DNA of 57,520 nt from Alphaproteobacteria bacterium (lineage in GTDB: Bacteria > Pseudomonadota > Alphaproteobacteria > SHVR01). Under the pieces are notes generated by a model that ran no database searches, was not told where the DNA came from, and saw nothing but the letters and a program-made list of their open reading frames with translations. How positions within the stretch are numbered: position 1 is the stretch's first letter; the number at the start of each line of letters is the position of its first letter. The stretch covers positions 1-57,520 of the forward strand of contig SHVR01000012.1 of the NCBI GenBank assembly GCA_009694185.1, given 5' to 3'. Of this stretch, positions 19,207 to 31,194 are shown one piece after another. A program made the position numbers and the translations under genes.

Positions 19207-20420
19207 GCGAGGCACTCCCCCTCGCCGGCATCCGGGTGCTCGACATCGGCACGCTCATCGCGGGGCCGTTCGGCGCCACCCTGCTCGGCGATTTCGGTGC
19301 CGAGGTGATCAAGGTCGAACAGCCGGGCCCGGGCGACGCGCTACGTGGCACGCCCCACGACGGCCAGGCGGCGCGCTCGGGCAATTGGCTGGTCGAGGGC
19401 CGCAACAAGAAGTCGGTCACCCTCAATCTCCGGCTCAAGGCCGGCCAGGATATTCTCCGCGATCTCGTCGCCCACGCCGATGTGCTGATGGAGAACTTCA
19501 CGCCCGGCACGCTTGAAGGCTGGGGCCTCGGCTGGGAGGCGCTCCAGGCGATCAATCGCCGGCTGATCATGGTGCGGGTCTCGGGCTATGGCCAGACGGG
19601 ACCCTATGCCAAACGCTCGGGTTACGACCGCATTGCCCTTGGCTTCTCGGGCTATATGTATCCGACCGGCTTTCCCGATCGCTATCCGGTCCGGCCCGCC
19701 TTTGCCACCGCCGACTACAACACCGGCACCTTCGGCGCCCTCGCCGCCATGCTGGCACTCTATCAGCGCGACGCGCGGGAAGCGGCTGGCGGCAAGGGCG
19801 AGGGCCAGATGATCGATCTCGCCCTCTACGAGGCCCCGTTCCGCATCACCGGCGACATGATGGCGAAGCATGCCGAGACCGGCGAAATCCGCGAGCGGAT
19901 CGGCAACCGCAACCCGACCTTCGCGCCCGCCGGCACGTTCGAGACTCGCGATGGCCGCTTCGTGCAGATCGCGGCGGGCGGCGACAAGGTGTGGCAGCGG
20001 CTGGCCGCCGCCATGGGCATGGCCGAACTGGGCGGCGACGAACGCTATGCCAAGAGCCGCGCCCGCATCGCGCGCGCCGACGAACTCGAAGTCTTGCTCT
20101 CGGACTGGATCGGGGCGCGCGACTTCGCCGACATCGAGCGTTGCCTCGTCGATGCCAACGTTCCCTTCGGCGGCATCTTTACGGCGGCCGACATCGCCGC
20201 CGACCCGCATTACCGGGCGCGCCAAAACATCGCCCATGTGGCCGACGCCGAGAAGGGCGATGTGGTCATGCCGGGCGTGGTGCCCAAGCTCTCGCGCACG
20301 CCCGGCCGGATCGCCTTCGCGGGCCCGCCCCTCGGCCAGCACAACGCCGAAATCTATGGCGGGCTGCTCGGCAAGTCGGCGGCGGAGCTTGCGCGGCTCA
20401 CGGCCGAGGGCGTGATCTGA
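19203..20420 (+). CDS. CaiB/BaiF family CoA-transferase (class III)
   Basis: A 405-residue class III CoA-transferase, which moves CoA between carboxylic acids and often activates a substrate before breakdown. Family features are LAGIRVLDIGTLIAGPF at the N-terminus, GDFGAEVIKVEQP, NKKSVTLNL, ADVLMENFTPG, VSGYGQTGPYA, and the catalytic-Asp region PAFATADYNTG near residue 173. The GTG start at 19203 overlaps the stop of the selenoprotein-like gene by 4 nt, so the two proteins are probably made together and may act in one pathway. The acid substrate is unknown. Confidence 0.9.
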   Translation: MSEALPLAGIRVLDIGTLIAGPFGATLLGDFGAEVIKVEQPGPGDALRGTPHDGQAARSGNWLVEGRNKKSVTLNLRLKAGQDILRDLVAHADVLMENFTPGTLEGWGLGWEALQAINRRLIMVRVSGYGQTGPYAKRSGYDRIALGFSGYMYPTGFPDRYPVRPAFATADYNTGTFGALAAMLALYQRDAREAAGGKGEGQMIDLALYEAPFRITGDMMAKHAETGEIRERIGNRNPTFAPAGTFETRDGRFVQIAAGGDKVWQRLAAAMGMAELGGDERYAKSRARIARADELEVLLSDWIGARDFADIERCLVDANVPFGGIFTAADIAADPHYRARQNIAHVADAEKGDVVMPGVVPKLSRTPGRIAFAGPPLGQHNAEIYGGLLGKSAAELARLTAEGVI

Positions 20421-20426
20421 GAGTGT

Positions 20427-21638
20427 TCACGCGGGCTTGGGCGCCAGGCGCCAGGCCAGCACGATGATCGCCACCAGTGCCACCAGCGATCCCGCCGCCA
20501 GGATGGCGAGGGCGGCTTCGTGGCCCAGCCACTCGATGGTGGCGGCGTGGCTCATGGGGGCGAGGGCGCCCGTCACCAGCGAGGGCGCCGTCATGGTGCC
20601 GATCAGGGCGCCATAGCCGACCGGCCCGAACAGCAATAGCGGCACGACGCCGCGCACGATGGTGACCAGCCCCATGGAGGCGCCGAGCATGAAAGTAAAG
20701 GCGATGGCGGTCACGAACCCCACCCCCGGCAAGAGTGCCAGGAAGGCGAGCGGCGTCAGTCCGACGGCGATGACCGCCAAGGTCGCCGGCCGGATTTGAC
20801 CCAGGAACAGGATCTCCCAGAGCCGGCCGGCCACCTGGCCGATGCCGCGCAAGGCGGCGATCGAGACGGCGGTGCCGGCCGCGAGCCCGAGCGCCACCAG
20901 CATATCGACCAGATGGGCCGAGAGCGCCGAGCTCACATAATTGTAGAGGGCAAGCGTGAGGGTCAGCATGATCAGCGCATAGGTGCGGGCGGCACCGGTG
21001 AGCGCCGGGCCACCCGCCGCCGCCGCGTCGTCGGCGCCCGGGCCGGTGAGCGCCGCACCCGCCCGGGGCAAGGTGAAGGCGTGCAAGGGCGCGCAAAAGA
21101 GCAGATTGACGAGGGCGAAGACGACGAAGGTCCAGCGCCAGCCGACCGCTTCGACCAGCGCATGGCCGATCGGCCAAAACACGGTCGAGGCGACGCCGCC
21201 ATAGAGCGTCAGATACGAGATCGCGCGCCTGGCGTCGCGACCGGCCGCGGCGGTGAGGGTGGCGAACGCCGCCTCATAGAGGGTGAAGCGCATGGCGGCG
21301 CCGATGATGACCCAGGCGAGGAAATAGACGCCAAGATGGGGCGCGACCGCCGCCACCAAGAGACCCGCCGCCGCCAGCACCGAGCCCCCGCCCATGGCAA
21401 GACGCCCACCATACTTGTCGATGACGCGGCCCGCCGGCCGCGCCAGGACGGCGCCGAGCAAGAGGCTGAGCGAGAAGGCGCCGAACACCAGGGTCCTGGA
21501 CCAGCCGGTGTCGGCGATCACCGGGCCGGCGAGGACGGCAGGCGTATAGAAGGTCGTGCCCCAGCCGGCGATCTGGGTGAAGCCTAGGACATGCAGGCCC
21601 ACCTGGATGGGCTTCGGCAAGGCTGGAGAGCGGGCCAT
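20427..21638 (-). CDS. MFS transporter
   Basis: A 403-residue inner-membrane carrier with about 12 hydrophobic segments in two halves joined by a hydrophilic loop near residue 190. The N-terminal half shows GWSRTLVFGAFSLSLLLGAVL and GRVIDKYGGR, the typical loop between helices 2 and 3. The pattern resembles oxalate/formate- or monocarboxylate-type MFS proteins. It is convergent with the CoA-transferase gene (6-base gap) and close behind the DadA-like gene on its own strand. Confidence 0.87.
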   Translation of the reverse strand: MARSPALPKPIQVGLHVLGFTQIAGWGTTFYTPAVLAGPVIADTGWSRTLVFGAFSLSLLLGAVLARPAGRVIDKYGGRLAMGGGSVLAAAGLLVAAVAPHLGVYFLAWVIIGAAMRFTLYEAAFATLTAAAGRDARRAISYLTLYGGVASTVFWPIGHALVEAVGWRWTFVVFALVNLLFCAPLHAFTLPRAGAALTGPGADDAAAAGGPALTGAARTYALIMLTLTLALYNYVSSALSAHLVDMLVALGLAAGTAVSIAALRGIGQVAGRLWEILFLGQIRPATLAVIAVGLTPLAFLALLPGVGFVTAIAFTFMLGASMGLVTIVRGVVPLLLFGPVGYGALIGTMTAPSLVTGALAPMSHAATIEWLGHEAALAILAAGSLVALVAIIVLAWRLAPKPA

Positions 21639-21645
21639 GGCCGAA

Positions 21646-22908
21646 TCAAAATCGGTCGATGCGGTAGGGCGTCATGTCGATGGCCGTCGGCCGGCCCGAT
21701 ACCAGGTCGGCGATGTGCCGGCCGGTAATCGCGCCACCGGTCAGGCCCAGATGGCCATGGCCGAAGGCGTAGAAGACGCTGGCGAGATGGGGCGAGCCGG
21801 ATATGACCGGTACGGAATCGGGCGTGGCCGGCCGGTGGCCGCGCCAGCGCGAGCCGTGGCTCGCATCGAGGCCCGGAAAGACCCGCCGCGCATGCTCGAC
21901 CAGCACCTCGGAGCGGCGCCAATTGGGTTCCGATTCGATGCCGGCAAATTCCACCGTGCCCGCGAGACGCAGGCCCATGGCCATGGGGGTTGCCATGAAC
22001 TTCCGGTCGGCGAAACTGATCGGCCGGCGAGTCTCGATCCCGGGAGACGCCAGCGTCATATGATAGCCGCGCTCGGCCTCGAGCGGCACTTGGCTGCCGA
22101 GTTGGGCGGCCAAGCGATGCGACCAGGCGCCCGCCGCGATCACCAGCTTGTCGCCCGCCGGTACATCGCCGGCGTCGGTCTTGATGGCGCTGGGACCTTC
22201 AGTGCCCGTCTCGAAGCCCATCACCCGCCGCGCCAGGATGTGGCCTCCCCGCCGCGTGAAGGTTTCCGCGAGGCGCGTCACATGGCCGCCCGGATCGATG
22301 CAATGGGCTGACTTCTCGATATGCACGCCGCGCGCGAAAATGGGCGCCAACGCCGGCTCCAACTGGCGGATCTCATGGCCGTCCAGCTCGTTAAGCTCGA
22401 CGCCATTGGCGCGCATGATCCGGCGCACGTTGGCATCGCCCGCGAACCCCGCCTCGCTCTCATAGACCTGGAGCGTGCCGGCGCGCATCAACAGGTCTTC
22501 GGCACCATAATCCTGCGCCAATTCGTAATGCGCCTCGACGGCCGGTTGATAAAGGGCGCGCAGCGCCCGTGCCTGGGCCGTTACTTTGTCGCCGCGGCCG
22601 GCGGCGACGAAGCGCAACAGCCAGGGGAGTGCCGTCGGCAGATAGCCGAGGCGAATGGCGAGCGGCCCCAAGGGATCGAGGAGCCATCGCGGCACTTTCC
22701 AGACAATGCCCGGCAGCGACATGGGCACGCAGGAATGCGCGCTGATCGAGCCCGCATTGCCGAACGAGCAATTGCTGCCGGGCGGGTCGGGATCGAGCAC
22801 GGTCACCCGATGGCCCTGGCGCTGCAATTGGGCGGCGGCACACATGCCGATCACCCCGGCGCCCACGACCGTGACCTTGAGTGGCGTTGCCATGCTCTCT
22901 CCCCCCAA
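21646..22908 (-). CDS. FAD-dependent D-amino-acid dehydrogenase-like oxidoreductase (DadA type)
   Basis: A 420-residue DAO-fold flavoenzyme. The dinucleotide loop VVGAGVIGMCAAAQL lies at the N-terminus, NCSFGNAGSIS is the DadA signature just after it, and the C-terminal FAD contact is YAFGHGHLGLTGGAITGR. Such enzymes oxidise D-amino acids or N-methyl amino acids at the membrane and pass electrons to quinone. A second ATG at 22893 gives MATPLKVTVVGAG and may be the real start. It ends 7 bases before the MFS start, suggesting an uptake-plus-oxidation pair. Confidence 0.89.
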   Translation of the reverse strand: MGGESMATPLKVTVVGAGVIGMCAAAQLQRQGHRVTVLDPDPPGSNCSFGNAGSISAHSCVPMSLPGIVWKVPRWLLDPLGPLAIRLGYLPTALPWLLRFVAAGRGDKVTAQARALRALYQPAVEAHYELAQDYGAEDLLMRAGTLQVYESEAGFAGDANVRRIMRANGVELNELDGHEIRQLEPALAPIFARGVHIEKSAHCIDPGGHVTRLAETFTRRGGHILARRVMGFETGTEGPSAIKTDAGDVPAGDKLVIAAGAWSHRLAAQLGSQVPLEAERGYHMTLASPGIETRRPISFADRKFMATPMAMGLRLAGTVEFAGIESEPNWRRSEVLVEHARRVFPGLDASHGSRWRGHRPATPDSVPVISGSPHLASVFYAFGHGHLGLTGGAITGRHIADLVSGRPTAIDMTPYRIDRF

Positions 22909-22965
22909 CTCGGATTGTGACAGGTTAGACTATGCCCAACCTTATCGAAACGGCGGGAGGAAGCC

Positions 22966-23754
22966 ATGGGCCGGCGTCTCATCGACATCTCCATTCCCCT
23001 CGAGGCGGGCGTCAAGAGCGATCCGCCGTGGGCACTCCCCAAGATCGCTTATCTCGATCATCACCAGACCGCCTCGGGCATCGCCGAATATTTCGCCGTG
23101 CCGGTCAGTGCCTTGCCCGAGGGCGAATATGCCGCCATCGAACGGGTCGAGATCAGCACCCATAACGGCACTCACCTGGACGCGCCCTACCATTATTTCT
23201 CGCGCATGAACGAGCGCTTGAAGCCGGGCGGCGAGCCCGCCATGCGTATCGACGCCGTGCCGCTCGACTGGTGCTGGCAGCCAGGGGTGAAGCTCGACTT
23301 CCGCCACTTCGCCGATGGCTATGTGGCGACGCCCAAGGATGTCGAGATGGAACTCGCCCGCATCGGTCACACCCTGAAGCCCCTGGAGATCGTGCTCGTC
23401 AACACCGCCGCCGGCATGCGCTACGGCCAGGACGATTATGTCGATCGCGGCTGCGGCATGGGCTTCGATGCCACCATCTGGCTGTTGGAGCGAGGCATAC
23501 GGCTCGTTGGCATCGACGGCTGGAGCTGGGACGCGCCCTTCTCCCACACCAAGCGGAAGGTGGCGGAGACCGGCAACGCCAAGCTCATCTGGGAAGGCCA
23601 TCGGGCGGGCCGCGAGATCGGCTATTGCCACCTGGAGAAGCTGCATAATCTGGAAAGCCTGCCGGCCAAGGGCTTCGAGGTGATTTGTTTCCCGGTCAAG
23701 GTGAAGGGTGGTTCGGCGGGCTGGACTCGGGCGGTCGCGGCCCTGAACGACTAG
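22966..23754 (+). CDS. Cyclase-family protein (kynurenine formamidase-like metal hydrolase)
   Basis: A 262-residue metal-dependent hydrolase of the KynB/cyclase fold. The signature H-x-G-T-H-x-D-x-P-x-H is visible as HNGTHLDAPYH near residue 66, which supplies the metal ligands. The C-terminal half contains VGIDGWSWDAPF. Members hydrolyse formylkynurenine, isatin or polyketide amides; the substrate here is not known. It is divergent from the DadA-like gene. Its last 59 bases overlap the 3' end of the ELM1-type gene on the opposite strand. Confidence 0.89.
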   Translation: MGRRLIDISIPLEAGVKSDPPWALPKIAYLDHHQTASGIAEYFAVPVSALPEGEYAAIERVEISTHNGTHLDAPYHYFSRMNERLKPGGEPAMRIDAVPLDWCWQPGVKLDFRHFADGYVATPKDVEMELARIGHTLKPLEIVLVNTAAGMRYGQDDYVDRGCGMGFDATIWLLERGIRLVGIDGWSWDAPFSHTKRKVAETGNAKLIWEGHRAGREIGYCHLEKLHNLESLPAKGFEVICFPVKVKGGSAGWTRAVAALND

Positions 23755-24760
23755 TGTCGAGATTCGGAAGTTCGCATCGCATCGAGGCCAACAAGCGGCG
23801 CACCCGGTCGCCAACCCGCGCCATATCGTCGGGCGGCCGGTAGGACCAGTGGGCGAGTTCGCCGGTGAAGGGCCGCGTCAGGCCGCCCGCCCGGAGGCTC
23901 GCGTGAAAGCGATCGAATTTCGCCGAGCCGCCGAAGAGTTCCGCCACGAACACGGGCTTGCCGGTCGCCAGTGCCTCGGAGACCATCGCGACCGAATCCG
24001 CCGTCACCACGATGGCGTCGGCGAGCGCCAGATAGCCGTAATAGGGATTGTCGCCGCTCTCGTCCCAGATCAGGGCGGGTGCATCGGCCAAGCCCCGCTT
24101 GAGCGCCGCCAGGTTTTCCGCCCCGGTCCGGCGCGAGCCCGTGACGGCAATGCCGGCCCCGGCCGCCCGTGCTAAGCCCGCCAATCGCCGGCCAAGCGCC
24201 TCGGCGCCCTTGACCGTCAGCCGGTAACGGCCGTTCGAGCCGCCGACGAGGACCGCCACCAGCGGGCGCGGCAGATATGCCAGCGCCGGAGCCACGAGCG
24301 CCGCACCCTCCGCTAGCCTCGCCGGCGTGACCCGGTGCAGAGCACCCAGCGTCGGCACCACCGTCCGGCCCTCGAGGCGATCGTGAGCGGGCACGACCAC
24401 CAGATCGAAGCGGGCCGGATCGACCGCCGGGTCTTGGATCTGGACGGCAATGGTGCGCCCGGCCGCGCGGCGGCGAATGGCCGCCGCGGGTGCCACCGAA
24501 AGTCGTCCGGTCGCGATCAGTAAATCCGGCCAGGGTGGGTTCAGGGGATCGCCGGACCGGGCGATGGCGGCGAGCGGATTTATCCACAGAGAGGGTGGCA
24601 GCCATCGCCAGGGCGGGCGTATCCGGATGCGCTTCACCAGCGCCGCCAGGCCCAACCATTCAGCGAGGCCCCGGCATTGGTTCTCCATGCCGGGGTTGCC
24701 GTCCGTCACCACCCAGCAGGTGAGGCCCGAGGGCAGGCGCTCTTCTGTGCCAACCGGCAA
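23696..24760 (-). CDS. Mitochondrial-fission ELM1-like protein (DUF1022)
   Basis: A 354-residue protein of the ELM1/DUF1022 family, common in alphaproteobacteria and plant mitochondria, with a GT-B-like appearance. Typical segments are WVVTDGNPGMENQCRGLAEWLG at the start, PDLLIATGRLSVAPA, TLGALHRVTP, VLVGGSNGRYRLT, GDNPYYGYLALADAIVVTADSVAMVSEA and GGSAKFDRFH. It may take part in envelope glycan metabolism; the function is unproven. The longest frame starts with TTG at 24760. The family start lies close to this, and no better ATG precedes WVVTDG. Confidence 0.85.
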   Translation of the reverse strand: MPVGTEERLPSGLTCWVVTDGNPGMENQCRGLAEWLGLAALVKRIRIRPPWRWLPPSLWINPLAAIARSGDPLNPPWPDLLIATGRLSVAPAAAIRRRAAGRTIAVQIQDPAVDPARFDLVVVPAHDRLEGRTVVPTLGALHRVTPARLAEGAALVAPALAYLPRPLVAVLVGGSNGRYRLTVKGAEALGRRLAGLARAAGAGIAVTGSRRTGAENLAALKRGLADAPALIWDESGDNPYYGYLALADAIVVTADSVAMVSEALATGKPVFVAELFGGSAKFDRFHASLRAGGLTRPFTGELAHWSYRPPDDMARVGDRVRRLLASMRCELPNLDTSRSGPRPPESSPPNHPSP

Positions 24761-24764
24761 AATT

Positions 24765-24770
24765 TATAAT
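24765..24770 (+). promoter_or_regulatory. Candidate -10 box for the Lrp-type gene in a short divergent gap
   Basis: TATAAT in an AT-rich patch within the 45-base gap between the ELM1-type and Lrp-type genes. A weak CTTCTG at 24742-24747 is at the right -35 spacing. Lrp-family regulators often control their own and divergent promoters, so this gap is a plausible autoregulatory site. Confidence 0.4.
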
Positions 24771-24805
24771 ATCCTTTCAGGGACCCAGAACCGAAGGCGG
24801 CGCCC

Positions 24806-25282
24806 ATGGCCGGCGTGAAGCTCGACCACATCGATCGTCGCATCCTCTCCAACCTGCAGTCGGATGGGCGTATCACCAATGTCGAGCTGGCGGCCAGGGC
24901 CGGCCTCTCGGCGCCGCCTTGCCTCAGGCGCGTGCGCGCCCTCGAGCGCGAGGGCTATGTGCGCGGCTACCATGCCGACCTTGACCCGGCCCGGCTCGGC
25001 TTCGAGGTGATCTTCTTCGCGCTGATCGGCCTCGACGGCCAGCATGCCGACAAGCTCGCCACCTTCGAGCGGCTGGTAGCCGACTGGCCCGAGGTGCGGG
25101 AATGCCACATGGTGCGGGGCGGCGGCGATTTCGTACTCAAGATCATCGCCCGCAACACCGCCCATGAAAACGACCTGACGGAGCGCCTCACGGCGGCGGC
25201 GAACGTGGCCAGGGTTACCACTTTTCCGGTCATCCATGCGTCCAAGACCCTGGCCGGCGTGCCGATCGGGCCCGGCGACTAA
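24806..25282 (+). CDS. Lrp/AsnC family transcriptional regulator
   Basis: A 158-residue feast/famine regulator. The N-terminal AsnC-type helix-turn-helix reads LDHIDRRILSNLQSDGRITNVELAARAGLS, then CLRRVRALEREGYVRGY. A C-terminal RAM ligand-binding domain follows, with VRECHMVRGGGDFVLKI near residue 98. Such proteins sense amino acids and form octamers. It is divergent from the ELM1-type gene and convergent with greA. Target genes cannot be read here. Confidence 0.94.
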   Translation: MAGVKLDHIDRRILSNLQSDGRITNVELAARAGLSAPPCLRRVRALEREGYVRGYHADLDPARLGFEVIFFALIGLDGQHADKLATFERLVADWPEVRECHMVRGGGDFVLKIIARNTAHENDLTERLTAAANVARVTTFPVIHASKTLAGVPIGPGD

Positions 25283-25300
25283 AAACCTTGGGTCGCGCGG

Positions 25301-25774
25301 TCAACGATATTGGACCGAGACGATCTCGTAATAGCGCATGCCGTTCGGCGCATTCACTTCCACCTGGTCGCCGGCGCTCTTGCCGATCAGCGCCCGCGCC
25401 AGCGGCGAAGTGATGGAGAGCAGCCCCCGGGCGATGTCCGCCTCGTCGGTGCCGACAATCTGGTAGGCCACCTGTTGGCTGGTGTCTTCGTCGATCACCT
25501 TGACGTTGGCGCCGAACTTGACCGTCTTGCCGGTGACCTTGGCCGGGTCGATGACTTCGGCGCGGCCGATCTTGTCCTCGATCTCGCCGATCCGGCCCTC
25601 GATGAACGCCTGGCGCTCCTTGGCCGCGTGATATTCGGCATTCTCGGAGATGTCGCCATGCTCGCGCGCTTCGGCGATGGCGCGAATGACGGCGGGCCGC
25701 TGTTCCGTCTTGAGGTTGCGCAGCTCTTCCCGCAGCCTCTGGAAACCGACGGGTGTCATCGGGATCTTCGACAT
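25301..25774 (-). CDS. greA: Transcription elongation factor GreA
   Basis: A 157-residue factor that rescues backtracked RNA polymerase by stimulating transcript cleavage. The N-terminal coiled coil holds [13 protein letters not shown] and the acidic tip region [16 protein letters not shown]. The C-terminal FKBP-like domain reads [20 protein letters not shown]. The frame is open to 25921; the ATG at 25774 yields the family N-terminus [13 protein letters not shown]. It lies 67 bases downstream of carB on the same strand, an order common in alphaproteobacteria. Confidence 0.96.
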   Translation of the reverse strand: MSKIPMTPVGFQRLREELRNLKTEQRPAVIRAIAEAREHGDISENAEYHAAKERQAFIEGRIGEIEDKIGRAEVIDPAKVTGKTVKFGANVKVIDEDTSQQVAYQIVGTDEADIARGLLSITSPLARALIGKSAGDQVEVNAPNGMRYYEIVSVQYR

Positions 25775-25841
25775 ATGACCGGACTCCGAGAACGACATCG
25801 ACACGCCCGCGGGGTTGGCGCACGCGGCCCCGACGGCAAAC

Positions 25842-29109
<3,268 letters not shown>

Positions 29110-29117
<8 letters not shown>

Positions 29118-30270
29118 GGCGCTCGATCATGTCGACGAAACGCCGGAACAGGTAGTGGCTGTCATGGGGCCCGGGCGACGCCTCGGGGTGGTACTGGACC
29201 GAGAAGACCGGCTTGTCGGCGAGCGCCAAGCCCTCGCAGCTACCGTCGAACAGCGAGACATGGGTCTGGCGCACATTGTCCGGGAGCGATTCCGGCAGTA
29301 CGACGAAGCCATGGTTCTGGCTGGTGATCTCCACCTTACCGGTGGCCAGTTCCTTGACCGGATGGTTGGCGCCACGGTGGCCGATCGCCATTTTGGCGGT
29401 CCGGGCGCCGAGTGCCAGCGCCAGAATCTGGTGGCCGAGGCAGATGCCGAAGATCGGCATGTTGGCGCCCAGCACCTGCCGCAGGGCCGGCACGCCGTAA
29501 CGGCCGGTGGCCACCGGATCGCCTGGTCCGTTCGACAGAAAGACACCGTCGGGCCGGTGCGCCAATATGTCGTCGCCCGTCGCATTCGCCGGCAGCACCG
29601 TCACGCGGCAGCCGAGATCGGCGAGTGAGCGCAGAATGTTGCGTTTGACCCCATAGTCGATGGCGACCACATGGCGTGCTGGTTTGGCGAGACGGCCATA
29701 GCCTTGGCCGAGGCGCCAGCGCGTCTCGTCCCAGGCATAACTCTGGCGGCAGGTGACTTCGGCCGCCAAATCCATGCCTTCAAGCCCCGGCCAGGCCACC
29801 GCCTGGTGCCTGAGGGCCGCCAGGTCGAAGCGGCCGTCCGGCGCATGGGCAAGGGTGCCGTTGGGGGCACCGACATCGCGGATGCGGCGCGTCAGTTGGC
29901 GCGTGTCGACGCCGGAAATACCGATGAGGCCATGCGCCCCGAGCCAGCGGTCGAGATGCTGGCTCGCCCGGAAATTGGAGGGGTCGCCCGCGTCCATGCG
30001 CAGCACCAGCCCGCGCACCGCCGGGGTGGTCGCCTCCACATCCTCGCCATTGCTGCCGACGATGCCGATATGCGGGAAGGTGAAGCAGACGATCTGGCCG
30101 GCATAGGAGGGATCGGTGAGGATTTCCTGATAGCCGGTCATGGCGGTGTTGAAGCACACCTCGGCCGTGACCACGCCCGGGGCGCCAAGCCCACGGCCCC
30201 AGAAGACGCCGCCGTCGGCGAGCATCAGCGCCGCGGTCGCGCCCTCGGGCGGCCGGGTTTGATCGGTCAT
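29110..30270 (-). CDS. carA: Carbamoyl-phosphate synthase small (glutaminase) subunit
   Basis: A 386-residue subunit that hydrolyses glutamine and channels ammonia to CarB. The N-terminal half has the CarA signature [21 protein letters not shown]-like region (here [17 protein letters not shown]). The C-terminal class I amidotransferase domain has [14 protein letters not shown] with the nucleophile Cys near residue 280 and the catalytic His-Glu in [11 protein letters not shown]. It is the first gene of the carA-carB(-greA) unit, and a sigma-70-like promoter lies upstream. Confidence 0.97.
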
Positions 30271-30309
30271 GGGTGGTTTCCTAGCGGGCCGGATTAGGGA
30301 TGTTTCCGC

Positions 30310-30338
30310 TTCATAGGCAAGTTCGCCCCGGCCGTCAA
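30310..30338 (-). promoter_or_regulatory. Sigma-70-type promoter for carAB
   Basis: On the minus strand, TTGACG (30338-30333) and TATGAA (30315-30310) are separated by 17 bases, close to the sigma-70 consensus. The predicted start lies about 30 bases before the carA ATG. No clear PyrR-type attenuator or long leader is present in the 135-base gap. Confidence 0.6.
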
Positions 30339-30405
30339 GCCCGGCCTTATCAACATTCCATGATTTTCAATAGGTTATGCCAAGATTGCCAGCCTTGGCG
30401 ACCAA

Positions 30406-30795
30406 TCAAACCCGAATGATCGTCTCGCTGTAGCGCGCGACCAGTGGATCGTGGGTCACCAGCCTGAGCGGTTCGGTGAGCGCCTGGGCGATTAGCATGC
30501 GGTCGAAGGGGTCGGCATGCAGGTCGGCCAGATGCTCGAGCGCCAGGGCATGCGCCGGCTGGATCGCCAGCAGCGTGTAGCCGCTGGCGCGGAAATAGCC
30601 GAGCGCGGCGGCTGCCGGGAGCGGCATGGCGCCGCGCCGGCAGAGAGCGTGCTTGATGGCGATTTCCCAGATTGTCACCGCGCTGACGCTGACCCGGTTC
30701 GCGGGATCGCCGATCAGCGTCTTCGCCGCCTGGCCGAGCCGGCGGCTATCGGTGATCGCCCAGAGGGCCACATGGGTGTCGAGGAGGAGCCGCAC
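30406..30795 (-). CDS. vapC: PIN-domain toxin, VapC type
   Basis: A 129-residue PIN-domain ribonuclease, the toxin of a type II toxin-antitoxin pair. Acidic active-site residues are visible: Asp6 in LLLDTHVALW, Glu44 in TIWEIAIKHAL, Asp95/Asp98 in HADPFDRMLIAQA and Asp116 in LVTHDP. The GTG start follows directly after the antitoxin stop (TGA then GTG), so translation is coupled. It belongs to the subgroup usually paired with Phd/YefM-type antitoxins. Confidence 0.92.
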   Translation of the reverse strand: MRLLLDTHVALWAITDSRRLGQAAKTLIGDPANRVSVSAVTIWEIAIKHALCRRGAMPLPAAAALGYFRASGYTLLAIQPAHALALEHLADLHADPFDRMLIAQALTEPLRLVTHDPLVARYSETIIRV

Positions 30796-31035
30796 TCAAC
30801 GGCCGGTAAAGCGCTTGGCAATCTCGGCATCGAGCTTCGAGTCGGGTTCCGGGGCCACGAACTTACCCTTGGCGATGCCGATCCGCCGCCCGGCGGCGGC
30901 CGTCTCGATCGGCACCAGGCGCGCCGCCGGCCGCCCGTTGCGCGCGATCACGATCTCCTTCTCGCGGCCGCTCTCGACCGCCTCGACCAGGCGGGACAGG
31001 TTGGTCTTCGCATCGAGCATGTTCACGGTCGACAT
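30796..31035 (-). CDS. Type II antitoxin, Phd/YefM family
   Basis: A 79-residue antitoxin. The N-terminal DNA-binding domain shows the Phd signature VNMLDAKTNLSRLVEAVESGREKEIVIARNGRPAARLVP. The C-terminal tail (KLDAEIAKRF) is the expected toxin-wrapping part. The ATG at 31035 is preferred; an in-frame GTG at 31047 sits too close to the AGGAG to be used. It precedes and is coupled to the VapC-type toxin gene and probably represses the shared promoter. Confidence 0.9.
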   Translation of the reverse strand: MSTVNMLDAKTNLSRLVEAVESGREKEIVIARNGRPAARLVPIETAAAGRRIGIAKGKFVAPEPDSKLDAEIAKRFTGR

Positions 31036-31053
31036 GGCGGCACCCACTCCTAG

Positions 31054-31072
31054 CTAATCCTGACTAATTTAG
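31054..31072 (-). promoter_or_regulatory. Candidate antitoxin operator upstream of the vapC-type pair
   Basis: CTAAT occurs at 31054-31058 and again at 31064-31068, one helical turn apart. The second copy is part of the small palindrome CTAATTTAG (31064-31072). The AT-rich patch lies just upstream of the antitoxin start, where Phd-type repressors usually bind. Confidence 0.4.
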
Positions 31073-31168
31073 TGCCGGCAAAGGCCCCGATACAAGGTCC
31101 GCTTTATCGCCGCTCCGCCCCCTTGCCCCGAGTCGGGGGGGTGGCACGGCCGGGTCGATCCACGTTAC

Positions 31169-31184
31169 GTTTGTCTACACAAAC
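31169..31184 (+). promoter_or_regulatory. Inverted repeat upstream of brnT, candidate BrnA operator
   Basis: GTTTGT and ACAAAC form a perfect 6-bp inverted repeat with a CTAC spacer, ending 10 bases before the brnT ATG. BrnA-type antitoxins repress their own operon, so this is the likely operator. Confidence 0.5.
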
Positions 31185-31194
31185 ATGTATTATC

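Noticed and set aside
30271-30405. Pyrimidine-responsive attenuator before carA
   Set aside because: No leader peptide with a T-run or paired terminator/antiterminator was visible, only a plain promoter.
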